This document shows positions 25,936 through 34,472 of a stretch of 64,000 nucleotides of DNA, piece after piece. The notes under the pieces are model-generated. The model ran no database searches, had not been told where the DNA came from, and saw only the letters and a program-made list of their open reading frames with translations. The DNA is taken from NCBI RefSeq assembly GCF_000365025.1, contig NZ_KB823011.1, forward strand, positions 62,001-126,000, in the 5' to 3' direction. A program made the translations under genes and the position numbers. The DNA is from Robiginitomaculum antarcticum DSM 21748. GTDB lineage: Bacteria > Pseudomonadota > Alphaproteobacteria > Caulobacterales > Maricaulaceae. The first letter of the stretch is position 1, and each line of letters begins with the position of its first letter.

Positions 25936-26283
25936 ATGCAAAATCTAAAAACTCATCATAGCGATATTTTACGGGCAAGGCTCGCCATTACGGCGGTAGC
26001 CCTCGAATTTGGCATAATTGATATGCCGGTCAAGCGTCCGCGCGGCGGTAGCTCCAGGGTGAGCTTTGCACGTCAGATCGCCATGTATCTGACGCATACC
26101 GTGTATCAGATTAATCTGGCGCGTGTGGCGCGCGTCTATAGCCGCGACCGATCCACAGCCAGCCATGCCTGCCGCGTGGTCGAAGATTGTCGTGATGATC
26201 CATTTATGGACGCACGGATATCGCGGTTAGAGGCATTTCTCGAAAACGCGCCGCTCCCTGCCCCGGAGCTTGATGATGCATGA
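25936..26283 (+). CDS. Stand-alone DnaA domain IV-like DNA-binding protein
   Basis: A 115-residue protein made almost only of the DNA-binding helix-turn-helix domain of replication initiator DnaA. The region ARQIAMYLTHTVYQINLARVARVYSRDRSTASHACRVVED aligns with DnaA domain IV, and RDRSTASHA stands for the DnaA signature (RDHTTVLHA). The AAA+ and domain I parts are absent, so it cannot initiate replication by itself. It could compete for DnaA boxes or act as a regulator. The ATG at 25936 follows ACGAGG. It overlaps the next gene by 8 bases. Confidence 0.82.
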   Translation: MQNLKTHHSDILRARLAITAVALEFGIIDMPVKRPRGGSSRVSFARQIAMYLTHTVYQINLARVARVYSRDRSTASHACRVVEDCRDDPFMDARISRLEAFLENAPLPAPELDDA

Positions 26284-27013
26284 GCAAGTTCTTTTAAAAC
26301 GCTTGATCGACGCTCAGGCCGTCATTATGCAAGACGGCTGCGACGGCGTGAAAAGCTATGCGGCGTATCCGCGGGGGGACCGCCGCACACGGCCCAGCTG
26401 TTTCATACCTGCGCAAATGCTAAAGCATTTCTTGGCAGACGGTGTTTGCGTCCCGACGTCGCGGGGCTTTGAGATTGTGCCTAGCGCCGCCCAAAGACAT
26501 AGTGAAAAGGGCAGGGGCCTGCATAGCCATCAACACCGCGATATGGCGGTCGAAACCATAACCGACGCGTATGGCCGCTTTCGTCAGGCGCAGGTCAACC
26601 GTCATACCCGATCCCCGCTGCACCGCCTGGCCCGCCGGAAACGCCGCAGTGGCGAGCGTCTGTTCTCCGATGCTGAAATTGAAGCAGGTCACAGACTGGC
26701 GCGCGATTATGCGCGGTCCTCATTATCGGTCTCAGTGACCCAGAAATATGATGCTATTGGCGGAGGTTCGGGACATGGTGCGGAGGATATCAGCGCGGCG
26801 GCGATGGATGCGAAACGTCGTTACATGGACGCGCTGGACACACTTGGCCCCGGTCTTGACCGCATAGTGAGCGCTCTATGTTGCCATAATAAAGACATGA
26901 CTGTGATTGAGCGCGACGAAGGTTATGCCCGAAACAGCGGACTGGCGGTTTTGAAACTGGGACTGCAGCGACTGACGCAGTTTTATGGTACGCAAGCGGG
27001 CTGCTCTTCCTGA
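26276..27013 (+). CDS. DUF6456 domain protein
   Basis: A 245-residue alphaproteobacterial protein of unknown function. The C-terminal two thirds fit the DUF6456 pattern: SPLHRLARRKRRSGERLFSD, EIEAGHRLARDYARS, and a late domain with LGPGLDRIVSALCCH and LAVLKLGLQRLTQFYG. It looks helical and basic, as a DNA-binding protein might. The ATG at 26276 is chosen because GGAG lies seven bases upstream; it overlaps the DnaA-like gene, so the two are likely made together. Such a pair is common in Caulobacter relatives. Confidence 0.78.
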   Translation: MHEQVLLKRLIDAQAVIMQDGCDGVKSYAAYPRGDRRTRPSCFIPAQMLKHFLADGVCVPTSRGFEIVPSAAQRHSEKGRGLHSHQHRDMAVETITDAYGRFRQAQVNRHTRSPLHRLARRKRRSGERLFSDAEIEAGHRLARDYARSSLSVSVTQKYDAIGGGSGHGAEDISAAAMDAKRRYMDALDTLGPGLDRIVSALCCHNKDMTVIERDEGYARNSGLAVLKLGLQRLTQFYGTQAGCSS

Positions 27014-27020
27014 TGAGAGA

Positions 27021-27434
27021 TTAGGCGACAAGCACCCATTTGTGCCTAAGACCGTCCAGAGCCTCGCGCAGACTTTCTATTAAATCGGATTTTAGCAGGT
27101 AACCGGCAATGTCGTGACGATGTGCGTCAATGATATCCTGGTCGCTATCCGAGGTTGTCATAACAAAAATATTGGCGACCGGAACATTTTTTGAGATGGA
27201 GTAAGCATCTAGAAACTCATGGCCGGACATGCGCGGCATGTTGAGATCCAGAAGGATAATCAGCTTGTCACCAAAGATCCCTTTATTCGCCGGATCGCGC
27301 AACAGTTCCAAAGCCTCAACGCCGTCAACGGCGCGTTTGATAGGATTGGCGATCCCGATTCTTTTGAAAGCGCGTTGCACGCTCATAAAATCGACGTCGT
27401 CATCTTCAATGACTAAAAATGTGAATGGAGACAT
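27021..27434 (-). CDS. Single-domain response regulator (Rcp1-like REC protein)
   Basis: A 137-residue receiver domain without an output domain. The acidic pocket (EDDDVD, about 10-15), the phosphorylated aspartate in LLDLNMPRMSG (D63) and the lysine in GYLLKSDL (K115) are all present. The layout (VIEDDDVD, AVDGVEALELLRDP) resembles Rcp1-type regulators that work with bacteriophytochromes or hybrid kinases. It starts 8 bases after the MarR gene and is probably co-transcribed with it. It is convergent with the DUF6456 gene, 8 bases away. Confidence 0.9.
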   Translation of the reverse strand: MSPFTFLVIEDDDVDFMSVQRAFKRIGIANPIKRAVDGVEALELLRDPANKGIFGDKLIILLDLNMPRMSGHEFLDAYSISKNVPVANIFVMTTSDSDQDIIDAHRHDIAGYLLKSDLIESLREALDGLRHKWVLVA

Positions 27435-27442
27435 ATCAGATC

Positions 27443-27973
27443 CTAATTTGTGAGTTCGAATTCCGGATGGGCTTCAAAAAGTTTAGCCAATTTACGCTGA
27501 GATTCACGTAATGAGCGTGCCCGTCTTGACACAAGTTCCAAGGCCTGCGTGAGTTTGTCATGATCAAAGTACTGACCGTTCTCTTTTTCTATTTTCGATA
27601 ATTGGGCTGTCGCATATCTAAAGATGGACAGAAAATAGCGCGATGCGGCTTCGCCCTTTTCCGTCAATTTCAATAATTTGCTTCGACCATCTTGGAAATT
27701 TTCAAACGATTCAACATAACCGTTACCGATTAACATGACGAGCGAGCGCGTCACCGTTGCCGGGTCCTGACGCAACTCTTCCGAAATTTCGGTCGCGCTA
27801 ATATCATATTCTGATGCTGCGATAGCGTTAAGCACGCGCAGTTCACGGATTTTTAGATTAAATTTTCCGTTAAAGGCCGGTAGAATAGATTTTTTAACAA
27901 AGTCGGTATAATCCCCGGAAATCCATTCCGAATATGACAAATATTGTAAATCTGCCAAGCTTTTTGTGTCCAT
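27443..27973 (-). CDS. MarR family transcriptional regulator
   Basis: A 176-residue winged-helix regulator. The recognition region ISATEISEELRQDPATVTRSLVMLIGNGYVESF (about 55-90) and wing DGRSKLLKLTEKGEAA (about 97-112) match MarR proteins. The N-terminus is longer than usual (about 35 residues before the first conserved helix). A perfect 16-bp palindrome lies 19 bases upstream of its ATG, so it very likely represses itself and the REC gene behind it. The ATG is preceded by CGGAGT. The inducing ligand is unknown. Confidence 0.9.
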   Translation of the reverse strand: MDTKSLADLQYLSYSEWISGDYTDFVKKSILPAFNGKFNLKIRELRVLNAIAASEYDISATEISEELRQDPATVTRSLVMLIGNGYVESFENFQDGRSKLLKLTEKGEAASRYFLSIFRYATAQLSKIEKENGQYFDHDKLTQALELVSRRARSLRESQRKLAKLFEAHPEFELTN

Positions 27974-27991
27974 TTGAAATTACTCCGAAGA

Positions 27992-28007
27992 CATACATTA
28001 ATGTATG
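27992..28007. promoter_or_regulatory. MarR-type palindromic operator
   Basis: CATACATTAATGTATG reads the same on both strands. It sits 19 bases before the marR start codon, where MarR autoregulatory operators usually lie. The rest of the 195-base gap (27974-28168) shows no gene. Confidence 0.7.
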
Positions 28008-28168
28008 CGATAAATTATGAACCTGATATCACCCCATGGATAATCAGATCGCTAATACGACTTAATGTACTTACCCCATTCAGACCTTCCAAAAGGTTAA
28101 GTTGAAGGGCTACTTCACAAATAAAGAGTTGAAATTACAGACACTTTACATGTGTACGGGGGAGAGTC

Positions 28169-28600
28169 TTATTTGGATGCCCGCATAGCGGCATCTCGCT
28201 GTATGCGCTCAACCATAGCGCCCAGGCCGTTGGCGCGCTGCGCAGAAAGATGTCCGGATAAATCCAGAGAATCAAATATGGGGCGTGCCTTTGTAGCTGT
28301 GATTTCGCTAGCGCGTCGCCCGGAGTATATTTTTAAGGCCACAGCAATCAGGCCTTTGACGATAAAGGCGTCGCTATCGCCCCGGTATGTCATAATGGGA
28401 TCATCGCCGTCTGCGGCTTCGCTGACCAGCCAAACCTGGCTGGCACAGCCCTTAACGCGCGTGGCCTCATTGCGCTCGCCCTCCATCAAGGGGGCAAGCG
28501 CTTTGCCCATCTCTATGACATGCATATAACGCTCCTCCCAATCCCCAAGAAAGGTAAAGTCGTCGACCATGTCTTGTATGTGATCCGGATGATCGGTCAT
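28169..28600 (-). CDS. sufE: SufE family cysteine-desulfurase activator
   Basis: A 143-residue protein that accepts sulfur from SufS during Fe-S cluster building. The acceptor cysteine lies in RVKGCASQVWL (C52), within the usual context. The N-terminal helix (DDFTFLGDWEERYMHVIEMG) and C-terminal FDSLDLSGHLSAQRANGLGAMVERI are typical. No other suf genes are in the window, so it is a detached copy, as often in alphaproteobacteria. It lies 32 bases after the lipoprotein gene on the same strand. Confidence 0.93.
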   Translation of the reverse strand: MTDHPDHIQDMVDDFTFLGDWEERYMHVIEMGKALAPLMEGERNEATRVKGCASQVWLVSEAADGDDPIMTYRGDSDAFIVKGLIAVALKIYSGRRASEITATKARPIFDSLDLSGHLSAQRANGLGAMVERIQRDAAMRASK

Positions 28601-28632
28601 ATAATGTTAAATCCCCGAAATAAATTCAGGCC

Positions 28633-29676
28633 TTAATAACCGCCTTCGCTCAGACATTCTGACACGTCTTTTAGCTCATGCTCGGCAACGCAGAACGCAT
28701 CTTCGAACTTGAAATGTCCAGCGGCCAAGCACTGCTCGGTATGCAGGCGCGCCCAGTTCAGACACCGGTTGAGGCCGACATCGACGGTATAGTTGGCGAT
28801 CCATGTCGAGCTGTTTTTACCCGATGTACCCAGCACGTCCAGCGCACCCAGTGTCAGGGCTTTTGCGGCATTTACGCTGACGGTAGCCTCATTAGAGTAA
28901 CTGGCCGGCTTGCCGGCTTTACCATAAGCCTGCCAAAATGCGGCACTGCGGGCCGCGCCATCATAGTCTGTTGACAGCACGGTTCCCGCAGCAGCAATTG
29001 AGCGCTGGGAGCTTTGAGGCAGCGTTACGGAATATTTCTGAGCGTCCTTGAATTTTGTGAGACGCGCCTTGCGGTTACCCGCGCGCATATTTTTCCATTT
29101 AGGATCTTTTTGCAGCTCATAAGATTGAGACTTTATTGCGGCGGCGGCACTGTCAAAGGTCGATATATCATCTTGCCATGCGGCCTGAATATCGCGTGCG
29201 GCGTCATAAGCCCCCGCGAAGGTCAAAGCGTAATTGGGGTCTGAGTATAATTTAGAAACCAGCGTATCGGCGCCTTCTGCGGTGGCGCGGTCAATAATGC
29301 TATCGACAAAGGCCGGGTTTTGCGCGGCAATCAATCCCCCATAGCTGAGAAGTCCTGCCCCGGTGCGCTGTGTAAACACACCTGCCAGACCGTCCAGATG
29401 ACCGTTAAGATCCTCGCGCGTTTGTATGGGAGTATAAGCGGCTTGCGCTACGCGCTGCATGGTTGAACCATGGTAAGCAGCATCGCGAACGAGCACGTCT
29501 TTCATGCGGGTTTCGACTTTGCGTTTTGGCGGGCTATAACGCGTGACAACAATCTCCGGTTCAACATAGACCGGCTCGGGCTCAGGCTCAGGCTCTACGA
29601 CAGGCGGTGGCGTTGCGCAGGCCGCTATTAAAAGCGCGAGTAGACTAATAGAGCAAATTGCGTTGCGTTTTTTCAT
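28633..29676 (-). CDS. Putative lipoprotein of unknown function
   Basis: A 347-residue protein with a lipoprotein signal (LLALLIAAC, acylated Cys near residue 20) and an acidic proline-rich linker (PPPVVEPEPEPEPVYVEPE) that would span the space next to the membrane. The remainder is alpha-helical, with repeated Ala-rich segments and several C-terminal cysteines (NRCLNWARLHTEQCL, DAFCVAEHELKDVSECL). The ATG at 29676 has a perfect AAGGAGA ribosome-binding site. I do not recognise the family; it may be an envelope protein restricted to Caulobacterales relatives. It is divergent from a histidine kinase gene. Confidence 0.7.
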   Translation of the reverse strand: MKKRNAICSISLLALLIAACATPPPVVEPEPEPEPVYVEPEIVVTRYSPPKRKVETRMKDVLVRDAAYHGSTMQRVAQAAYTPIQTREDLNGHLDGLAGVFTQRTGAGLLSYGGLIAAQNPAFVDSIIDRATAEGADTLVSKLYSDPNYALTFAGAYDAARDIQAAWQDDISTFDSAAAAIKSQSYELQKDPKWKNMRAGNRKARLTKFKDAQKYSVTLPQSSQRSIAAAGTVLSTDYDGAARSAAFWQAYGKAGKPASYSNEATVSVNAAKALTLGALDVLGTSGKNSSTWIANYTVDVGLNRCLNWARLHTEQCLAAGHFKFEDAFCVAEHELKDVSECLSEGGY

Positions 29677-29835
29677 GTTATCTCCTTGATCCACACCTTA
29701 TAATGTGAGTCGTAAGCAAAGTTTGGGTGAAAGCAAGTTCAATACGCTCGCTCTACAGGTGAATAGGGTGGTCATTGTTAAGACTTTGACTTCATCTATT
29801 CAGACTTGTCGTTAACACACAGTAAACGGGACATT

Positions 29836-31476
29836 ATGACCAGCCTCTCTATCCTAGATAAATCTGCCGGACAGCGCGTGAGATTGGCCAGCCTCGTATG
29901 GCTGACCATCATATTTGCTGCCGGAATGACGACATTTCTAGCGCTGGAATTCGACAGTATCTGGCCATATGCGGCCGGGGCGATGGTGCCGGGTCTTATC
30001 GGATTGATCCTGTCGCCATTTATGAACCGGGAATGGGCGCAGGTGGCGCTGTTGTTTTCCTGGATTGCATTGGCCGTCATCGCCGTATTGGCTATGGCTT
30101 TTCTGCCTATGGCGATATTGTTTTTATGTGTTCCTGCGGTCGCGTCATTGTTTCAGCGCGAGCGGGTTATAGAGGCATTGGTTCTGGCCGCGCTGGCGGC
30201 AGGGGCAAGCTTCTATGTTGTTAAATTCGGATTGGGGCCGGAGTTCGAGCTGGGCGAAACGGCCTCGCGCTGGGCTGAAATTACGGCGCCTGTCGGCACA
30301 ATTGTGTTCATGATCGGCGCTTTATTTGCCGCATCCTACTCACGTAAGGACTTGCTGGTTACTCATGCAGAGGCCCTGCCAGCATCGGAAGCGGATATTC
30401 TGGATGTTTATCCCGGCGCGGCTTTTAGCACAGATGAGGATCACAGGGTCAGATATTCTACGCCCTTTGCGCGTGAGCTGTTTTCAAAAGATGGCGAAGC
30501 GTTTGACGGCGCAAAAATGGGTGAGATTTTGGGACTTAGCATTCGCGATGGCGCGGCTGTTAACGAGGCGCTGTCTGCGGCAATCAATAGTGGTCTTAAT
30601 CAGCGCACCATCGTCCAGATTCCGGCTGAGGCATCCACTGCAGAGCGCGACAGCTCTGTGCAGCTCGATATTATTCCAAAGTCAAAAAACGGGGCTTATA
30701 TCTATGCCCGCGATATTACAGGCGCGATGAATGAAGTCGAACGTCTGCGCGAGCAAAGCCGCGATGCCGACAGCCTCTCGCGCGATAAAGATTTATTTTT
30801 TGCCGGCGTCAGCCACGAATTGCGCACGCCGCTCAATGCGATCATCGGATTTTCCGATATGATGCGCTCGCGTCTGTTCGGGCCTTTGCCGGGCAAGTAT
30901 AGCGAATATGCCGATTTGATACATGATAGCGGTCAACATATGCTCGATCTTCTCGGCGACGTGCTTGACATGTCTAAAATCGAAGCCGGTCAATATACGC
31001 TGACCTATGATAATTTTGATTTGGCGGATGTCGTGCGAAGCAGTGTAAAAATGGTAGGCCCGCAAGCCGATAATGCGGAAGTGCTGATTGAACCGGACAT
31101 ACAGGATAGGACGGGATTGTTAATAAGCGCCGACCGCCGCGCCGTGCGCCAAATTCTTCTCAATTTGCTGTCTAACGCCATCAAATTCTCCGAAAAAGGC
31201 GGCCGCATCGTCCTCAAAGTCAGCGCAAATGACGAAGCGGCAACCATCCGCGTCATTGATCAAGGCCGCGGTATGAGCGCCGAAGAACTGTCACATATTG
31301 GCAAGCCATATTCACAGGCCGGCTCAGCGCGTATGGTTGATAATCGCGGTACAGGGCTTGGATTATCACTCGTTAAATCATTGACAGAGATGCATGATGG
31401 CGAATTTGATATCGAAAGCTCTTCGGGCGACGGCACAACGGCCACCGTAATTATCCCGCGCGAGCGCAGCACATAA
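29836..31476 (+). CDS. DivJ/PleC-like sensor histidine kinase
   Basis: A 546-residue membrane kinase. It has about six N-terminal helices (residues 15-175), a PAS-like domain (about 190-300), a HisKA domain with phosphorylated H327 in FAGVSHELRTPLNAIIGFSDMM, and an ATPase domain with NLLSNAIKFS, DQGRGMS and GTGLGLSLVKSL. The sequence after the histidine (LFGPLPGKYSEYADLIHDSGQHMLDLLGDVLDMSKIEAGQY) is characteristic of DivJ, PleC and their relatives, which phosphorylate the cell-fate regulator DivK. No response regulator adjoins it. The ATG at 29836 is preferred to an upstream TTG. A near-match to a CtrA box lies at 29812-29827. Confidence 0.9.
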   Translation: MTSLSILDKSAGQRVRLASLVWLTIIFAAGMTTFLALEFDSIWPYAAGAMVPGLIGLILSPFMNREWAQVALLFSWIALAVIAVLAMAFLPMAILFLCVPAVASLFQRERVIEALVLAALAAGASFYVVKFGLGPEFELGETASRWAEITAPVGTIVFMIGALFAASYSRKDLLVTHAEALPASEADILDVYPGAAFSTDEDHRVRYSTPFARELFSKDGEAFDGAKMGEILGLSIRDGAAVNEALSAAINSGLNQRTIVQIPAEASTAERDSSVQLDIIPKSKNGAYIYARDITGAMNEVERLREQSRDADSLSRDKDLFFAGVSHELRTPLNAIIGFSDMMRSRLFGPLPGKYSEYADLIHDSGQHMLDLLGDVLDMSKIEAGQYTLTYDNFDLADVVRSSVKMVGPQADNAEVLIEPDIQDRTGLLISADRRAVRQILLNLLSNAIKFSEKGGRIVLKVSANDEAATIRVIDQGRGMSAEELSHIGKPYSQAGSARMVDNRGTGLGLSLVKSLTEMHDGEFDIESSSGDGTTATVIIPRERST

Positions 31477-31489
31477 AGCAGCACATAAA
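31466..31489 (+). repeat. 12-bp tandem duplication over the kinase stop codon
   Basis: The 12-mer GCAGCACATAAA occurs twice in a row across the end of the kinase gene. Because it is a multiple of three, a second in-frame TAA follows the first. It is probably a recent slippage duplication with no effect on the protein. Confidence 0.8.
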
Positions 31490-31509
31490 CTTGGCGACCC
31501 TGTAGAAAG

Positions 31510-33990
31510 CTAAACGCGTCTGGATTTTGGCGACGCTGTCACGAGAGTTAAAACGAGACTTATCCCGAGTAAAATAAGTAGCCACGTTTCTGACATGACG
31601 CGCTGGAATATGACATCGAAATTTAAAGCCGGCCCGATTTTGGCGCGGTTGAATCCCAGATCGCCGCTCCGGATAGCTCTCGCTTTTCCGCGTATATTTG
31701 CCGTGAAGTAATCCCAGCTAAAGCTCCGTTCAGACGCTATTTTTACAGGCGCTGAGCTAAAATATGTCCGGGCTTTTGCCGGATGTTTCAGCGCGGGAGG
31801 AAGGGCGTCTTGAACACTTATGTCGGTTATGTCTCTCCCCGGTCTCAGGGACGGGGCCTCGGTTTCGATTTGAACAGGCAAATCGACCGGTGAGGGCGCT
31901 TTCGCGTCGCTCTTACGGGGCGGCAGCCAGTCCGGACGCTTTAGCTCTGGCCAAGTCCATTGCCGCTTGGTCCATTGCGGCATGCTCAACTGGGGCCAGT
32001 TTACCTTTATCGCTTTGATTTTAGCAAATCCGCCACGCTTTGGCGTGGATCTTACGGGCACGTGAATTCCGCCGGCCTGTACGCCCATTACGCGGCGCGA
32101 GTTCCAGCGGGTTACAGATCCTGATAATTGCGCCCAGTGCTCTTTTCGGGCCAGAAGACTCACCGTGGCGTCAAACCGGACGCCTGGCGCGGAGCTGACG
32201 GCAATTACATTTTGCCCGCTGGACAGGGTATATATGGCCGCTAACCCGCCCATTTGGACGCGCTGTTGCGGGGACTTTGCGGCCAGCGCAAAGGCCGCGC
32301 GCTCATCCATACCTGCCACATCAACGGGCGAAATCCCCTCGGATAGGACAAGTGTTGAGCGCTTTAGACCTGCGCGGAATGATGACGGCGCGTCTTCGCG
32401 TAGGGCGACTGGAAAATCCATAGCGGGGAGAATAGCCACAATGTGTGCAGCAGGGCCGAAGGGCGCTTCGGGCAATGCATATTCAGCTTGGCTTAGCGCA
32501 CGGCCTGATTGAGAGGCGCTCATCGCAAGTACGCGCAATGCCGCCTCACGGTTTGGCGCCTGTGACGGTAATAAAACCAGCGTTTTCACGCCGCCCTTCT
32601 CAGCAAAGACGCTACCGCCGGACGCAAATGCGCTTAGCGAATGCGCGTCCGGTGCACGGCCAAGACGTAATGTGCTGGACGACCCGATGCCGATGCCCGG
32701 CAACTCGACCCAATTGGCGCACCCCGTCGCGACAGAATCTAAAGTCGGGGCGATCCGGATTTGATTTGCGCCCGGACGAAGTTGACCTGCCGGAATATCA
32801 AATCCAACTGTTTTCGTGACATCATCCATTTGGGTGGAGCCCAGTAACTGGCCGTTCAGATCAATATCGACGCGGCTGGTTTTGGCGACAGAGCTATTGC
32901 GCGATAAGTGCAAGGTGATCTGTCCGGCGCCCTGTCGCGTGTCTTCAGTGTAAAATGTGAGTCGCGCCGGCTCCGGGCGGTACAGATTTTCAAACGCAGT
33001 ATTGCCTAATGCGTTTAAGCCCCGGGTTTCGTCCGGGTGCAGGCGCGTGCGCGTCATGTGAGGCTGCAAGGTAAGCTGCGTAAGGCTGATTGTCTCCACT
33101 CCGAACGCGGGCAAGCTGTAACGGGCAAAGGCGCGGGCCAGAGCCATAACTTCCGCGTCCGTGTCTCCGGTTAAAATCAGGCCCATAGGCCGCGTTTGCG
33201 CCAGGCCCATAGCGGGCCCCGATCCGGACATTAATTTGGGGGCTTTGAGCTTTAACGGAGCCAGATCGGCGCGGGTCCCGATATAGATCGAAAATGAAGA
33301 TTTACCGCGGGACAGTGAAATATCCGGAACATCGGTCATCCGCAGGCCGACGCCTTGCGCGGCCAAAGCTTGGTAGCTTAGGCGGGGCTCTCCGCGAGCA
33401 ATTATCGAGATATGCTGCGGCGCGGTCAGCGGGCTTTTCAGGCGCGGCTCGACCTCGCCAATGTGATATGACCGGGCATTGCCGCGCGCGTTCAGGATGA
33501 TGGCAGACCGGGCCATATCAATGGTCCACTGTCCATGACCGGGCAGCAGACAATCTGCGCCCGATGGCGTTTTATAATTAATCGTGACGCTGTTTTTTCC
33601 CGGACGCAGGCGGTCTTCCGGCAAGATAATTTCGGCCTCAAAAGGGTAACCGTCACTATGGACAGGTATGGGGTTTGATCCATTCAAACGGATCAGCAAA
33701 GGCGTGGATCTGCTGACACCGTCCTGAGGCGTTGCGGCAAGTCGTAAAACAAGGCTACGGGCATGATCGCCGCCGGGCATGTCAAATGTGATGCGGGCCT
33801 GCGGGCTGCGCCAATCCAGTATTTTCCCGGTGTCGCCCGTTAATTCATCCAGCCCCGCGCTTGCCGTATAGACATAGCGGGTCTTGTCCGGCCCCGGAAC
33901 GACGGCGGCGTGGACGCTTATGGATAAAAAGACCCCCGCGCAGGCTAGAAAAAGCCAAATAAAGCTTGCGAAGATACGGAAATGGGACAT
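31510..33990 (-). CDS. BcsB-like cellulose synthase subunit, orphan
   Basis: An 826-residue exported protein with a signal peptide (about 1-28) and a C-terminal membrane helix (TWLLILLGISLVLTLV). Between them it shows the repeated BcsB layout: carbohydrate-binding-like domains with DGYPFEAEIILPEDRLRPGKNSVTI and NGQLLGSTQMDDVTKTVGFDIPAGQLRPGANQIRI, each followed by flavodoxin-like parts. BcsB guides the nascent cellulose chain through the periplasm next to BcsA. No bcsA, bcsZ or bcsC lies in the window. Near residues 645-680 a Trp/Pro-rich linker repeats the pattern WPQLSMPQW / WPELKRPDW. The start at 33990 is preferred over a TTG at 34023. Confidence 0.8.
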   Translation of the reverse strand: MSHFRIFASFIWLFLACAGVFLSISVHAAVVPGPDKTRYVYTASAGLDELTGDTGKILDWRSPQARITFDMPGGDHARSLVLRLAATPQDGVSRSTPLLIRLNGSNPIPVHSDGYPFEAEIILPEDRLRPGKNSVTINYKTPSGADCLLPGHGQWTIDMARSAIILNARGNARSYHIGEVEPRLKSPLTAPQHISIIARGEPRLSYQALAAQGVGLRMTDVPDISLSRGKSSFSIYIGTRADLAPLKLKAPKLMSGSGPAMGLAQTRPMGLILTGDTDAEVMALARAFARYSLPAFGVETISLTQLTLQPHMTRTRLHPDETRGLNALGNTAFENLYRPEPARLTFYTEDTRQGAGQITLHLSRNSSVAKTSRVDIDLNGQLLGSTQMDDVTKTVGFDIPAGQLRPGANQIRIAPTLDSVATGCANWVELPGIGIGSSSTLRLGRAPDAHSLSAFASGGSVFAEKGGVKTLVLLPSQAPNREAALRVLAMSASQSGRALSQAEYALPEAPFGPAAHIVAILPAMDFPVALREDAPSSFRAGLKRSTLVLSEGISPVDVAGMDERAAFALAAKSPQQRVQMGGLAAIYTLSSGQNVIAVSSAPGVRFDATVSLLARKEHWAQLSGSVTRWNSRRVMGVQAGGIHVPVRSTPKRGGFAKIKAIKVNWPQLSMPQWTKRQWTWPELKRPDWLPPRKSDAKAPSPVDLPVQIETEAPSLRPGRDITDISVQDALPPALKHPAKARTYFSSAPVKIASERSFSWDYFTANIRGKARAIRSGDLGFNRAKIGPALNFDVIFQRVMSETWLLILLGISLVLTLVTASPKSRRV

Positions 33991-34035
33991 TTTAGGCCGC
34001 CTTATGATGAACACGGCTTTCAATCAGCAATTTGG

Positions 34036-34392
34036 ATGCCAGACCGGAGCGCAATCGTGGCCCCACGCCTTAAAACACATATTTTCGCAACGGCATTGGT
34101 TCGCCAAGCCCGCTCCGGCGGCGCCTTTGCCTATGTCATCAGTAAGGGTGACCCGGATTCGGGTAGTCTAGTTTTGCGGGTTAATAACTTAGCCGCAGAG
34201 AACCGGATTTACCGTCCTGTGACAGCGATGGATGGCGGGCGGCTATGGATGCAAAGTGCGGTGCTGAATGACGTCGAGGCACAAGCGCAGATCGGTAAAT
34301 TACTCAGCTTTGACAGCGATATTTGGGTGGTTGAGATTGAAGATCGCGACGGACGGCATTTCTTGACGGAAGAGGTTCGAAGAGAAATTTAG
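34036..34392 (+). CDS. DUF1491 family protein
   Basis: A 118-residue alphaproteobacterial protein of unknown function. Family landmarks are the N-terminal PRLKTHIFATALVRQARSGGAFAYVISKGDPDSG, the central RLWM segment and the C-terminal DIWVVEIEDRDGRHFL. The ATG at 34036 gives the usual length; a longer frame would overlap the divergent bcsB-like start. It is followed closely by prfC. Confidence 0.88.
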   Translation: MPDRSAIVAPRLKTHIFATALVRQARSGGAFAYVISKGDPDSGSLVLRVNNLAAENRIYRPVTAMDGGRLWMQSAVLNDVEAQAQIGKLLSFDSDIWVVEIEDRDGRHFLTEEVRREI

Positions 34393-34472
34393 ACCAGCGC
34401 CTTCAGGCTTTCTTTCGGTCAAAATCACATCCCGCACCTTGCGCGTCTGCGGCGCTCTGTTATGACCGCGCC

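Noticed and set aside
29796-30080. Antisense open frames over many genes, for example over the kinase gene at 29.8 kb
   Set aside because: They follow from codon bias of the true genes on the opposite strand, and have no ribosome-binding site or domain.
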